A stretch of 6,299 nucleotides of DNA, taken from positions 1 to 6,299 of the forward strand of contig JBOGWY010000030.1 of assembly GCA_050694015.1 (NCBI GenBank), read 5' to 3'. This DNA is from JBOGWY01 sp050694015 (GTDB lineage Bacteria > Actinomycetota > CADDZG01 > WHSQ01). The notes under the pieces are model-generated. The model worked only from the letters and a program-made list of their open reading frames with translations. It ran no database searches and had not been told where the DNA came from. The position numbers and the translations under genes were made by a program. Below, in pieces: positions 5,729 to 6,299 of the stretch. Every line of letters begins with the position of its first letter. The first letter of the stretch is position 1.

Positions 5729-6299
5729 TCAAGCACCTGCTTTCTATGGATCAGCTGTCCGCGGACGACATCACCCGCGTCCTCGATACGGCCGAGTCGT
5801 TGCAACAGGTCACATCACGGCCGATCAAGAAGCTCCCGACGCTACGCGGGCGCACGGTGTGCAACCTCTTCTACGAGGCATCGACGCGCACACGCATCTC
5901 GTTCGAGCTGGCGGCGAAGCGTCTCTCGGCAGACGTGATCAACTTCTCGGCCGACGCGAAATCTTCGGTCGCGAAGGGGGAGAGCTTCAAGGACACGGCA
6001 TGGACGCTCGAAGCGATGGGCGTGGACGCGATCATCGTCCGTCACGGCTCCTCGGGCGCACCGCATCAGCTCGCCCGGTGGGTGAAGGCGAGTGTCATCA
6101 ACGCGGGTGACGGCGCGCACGAGCATCCGACGCAGGCGCTGCTCGACCTCTTCTCGATACGGGAACGGTTCAAGGAGCTCGAGGGGCTCAAGGTCGCGAT
6201 CGTCGGCGACATCGTCCATTCGCGCGTCGCCCGGTCCAACGTGAAGGGGCTCGTCACCATGGGGGCCGAGGTGACGCTCGTCGGCCCGCCGACGCTGAT
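5725..6299 (+). CDS. pyrB: Aspartate carbamoyltransferase catalytic chain, N-terminal part (3' end cut off by window)
   Basis: This enzyme joins carbamoyl phosphate to aspartate, the first committed step of pyrimidine synthesis. The 191 complete codons in the window cover the carbamoyl phosphate domain and the beginning of the aspartate domain of a protein usually about 310 residues long. From the GTG start, the catalytic residues fall at the same numbers as in Escherichia coli or within one: Ser53-Thr54-Arg55-Thr56-Arg57 (FYEASTRTR), Lys84 (SSVAKGES), Arg106, His134 and Gln137 (HEHPTQ), and Arg167 (IVHSRVARSN). The start overlaps the pyrR stop by four bases (GTGA). The frame stays open to the last base, so the truncation is the window edge and not a defect. 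Further pyr genes (pyrC, carA, carB) would be expected downstream from the known order of such operons. Confidence 0.97.
   Translation, partial: MIKHLLSMDQLSADDITRVLDTAESLQQVTSRPIKKLPTLRGRTVCNLFYEASTRTRISFELAAKRLSADVINFSADAKSSVAKGESFKDTAWTLEAMGVDAIIVRHGSSGAPHQLARWVKASVINAGDGAHEHPTQALLDLFSIRERFKELEGLKVAIVGDIVHSRVARSNVKGLVTMGAEVTLVGPPTL

Overview
The window is a dense, one-strand stretch of housekeeping genes from a GC-rich bacterium (about two-thirds G+C by eye). The gene order aroC, aroK, aroB, aroQ, pepQ, efp, nusB, then pyrR and pyrB is typical of Actinomycetota. The dehydroquinate synthase also has actinobacterial-style motifs (Ser-Asp after the glycine triplet, GHTFAHAIE around a zinc ligand). 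The fused shikimate kinase/dehydroquinate synthase, and the absence of a regulator gene such as bldD between nusB and pyrR, suggest a deep-branching or uncultured member rather than Streptomyces or Mycobacterium. That placement is inference; no taxonomic marker was searched.

Positions 1-2929 hold the late shikimate pathway: the C-terminal three quarters of chorismate synthase (aroC), an in-frame AroK-AroB fusion of 524 residues, and type II 3-dehydroquinase (aroQ). Positions 2929-5044 hold an M24-family Xaa-Pro peptidase, elongation factor P and the antitermination factor NusB. The junctions are overlaps of 1 to 4 bases or gaps of 10 to 15 bases, so the block looks like one translationally coupled operon. 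The peptidase and EF-P share a proline theme (cleavage of Xaa-Pro bonds; relief of ribosome stalling at polyproline). NusB works with transcribing RNA polymerase.

Positions 5045-5149 are the only real intergenic stretch and the most informative non-coding part. They contain a PyrR-binding RNA stem-loop with the conserved hexaloop and purine-rich flanks, followed 20-odd bases later by an intrinsic terminator hairpin with six T residues. The right arm of that terminator is itself the Shine-Dalgarno sequence of pyrR, so one hairpin could both stop transcription and hide the ribosome site. pyrR (5150-5728) and pyrB (5725 to the window end, truncated) follow, beginning a pyrimidine biosynthesis operon under feedback control by UMP/UTP-bound PyrR.

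No mobile element, CRISPR array, tRNA or rRNA was seen. There is no sign of an undescribed defence or biosynthetic system. The parts worth a second look are the pyr leader architecture, the AroKB fusion and a possible internal translation start at the fusion joint.
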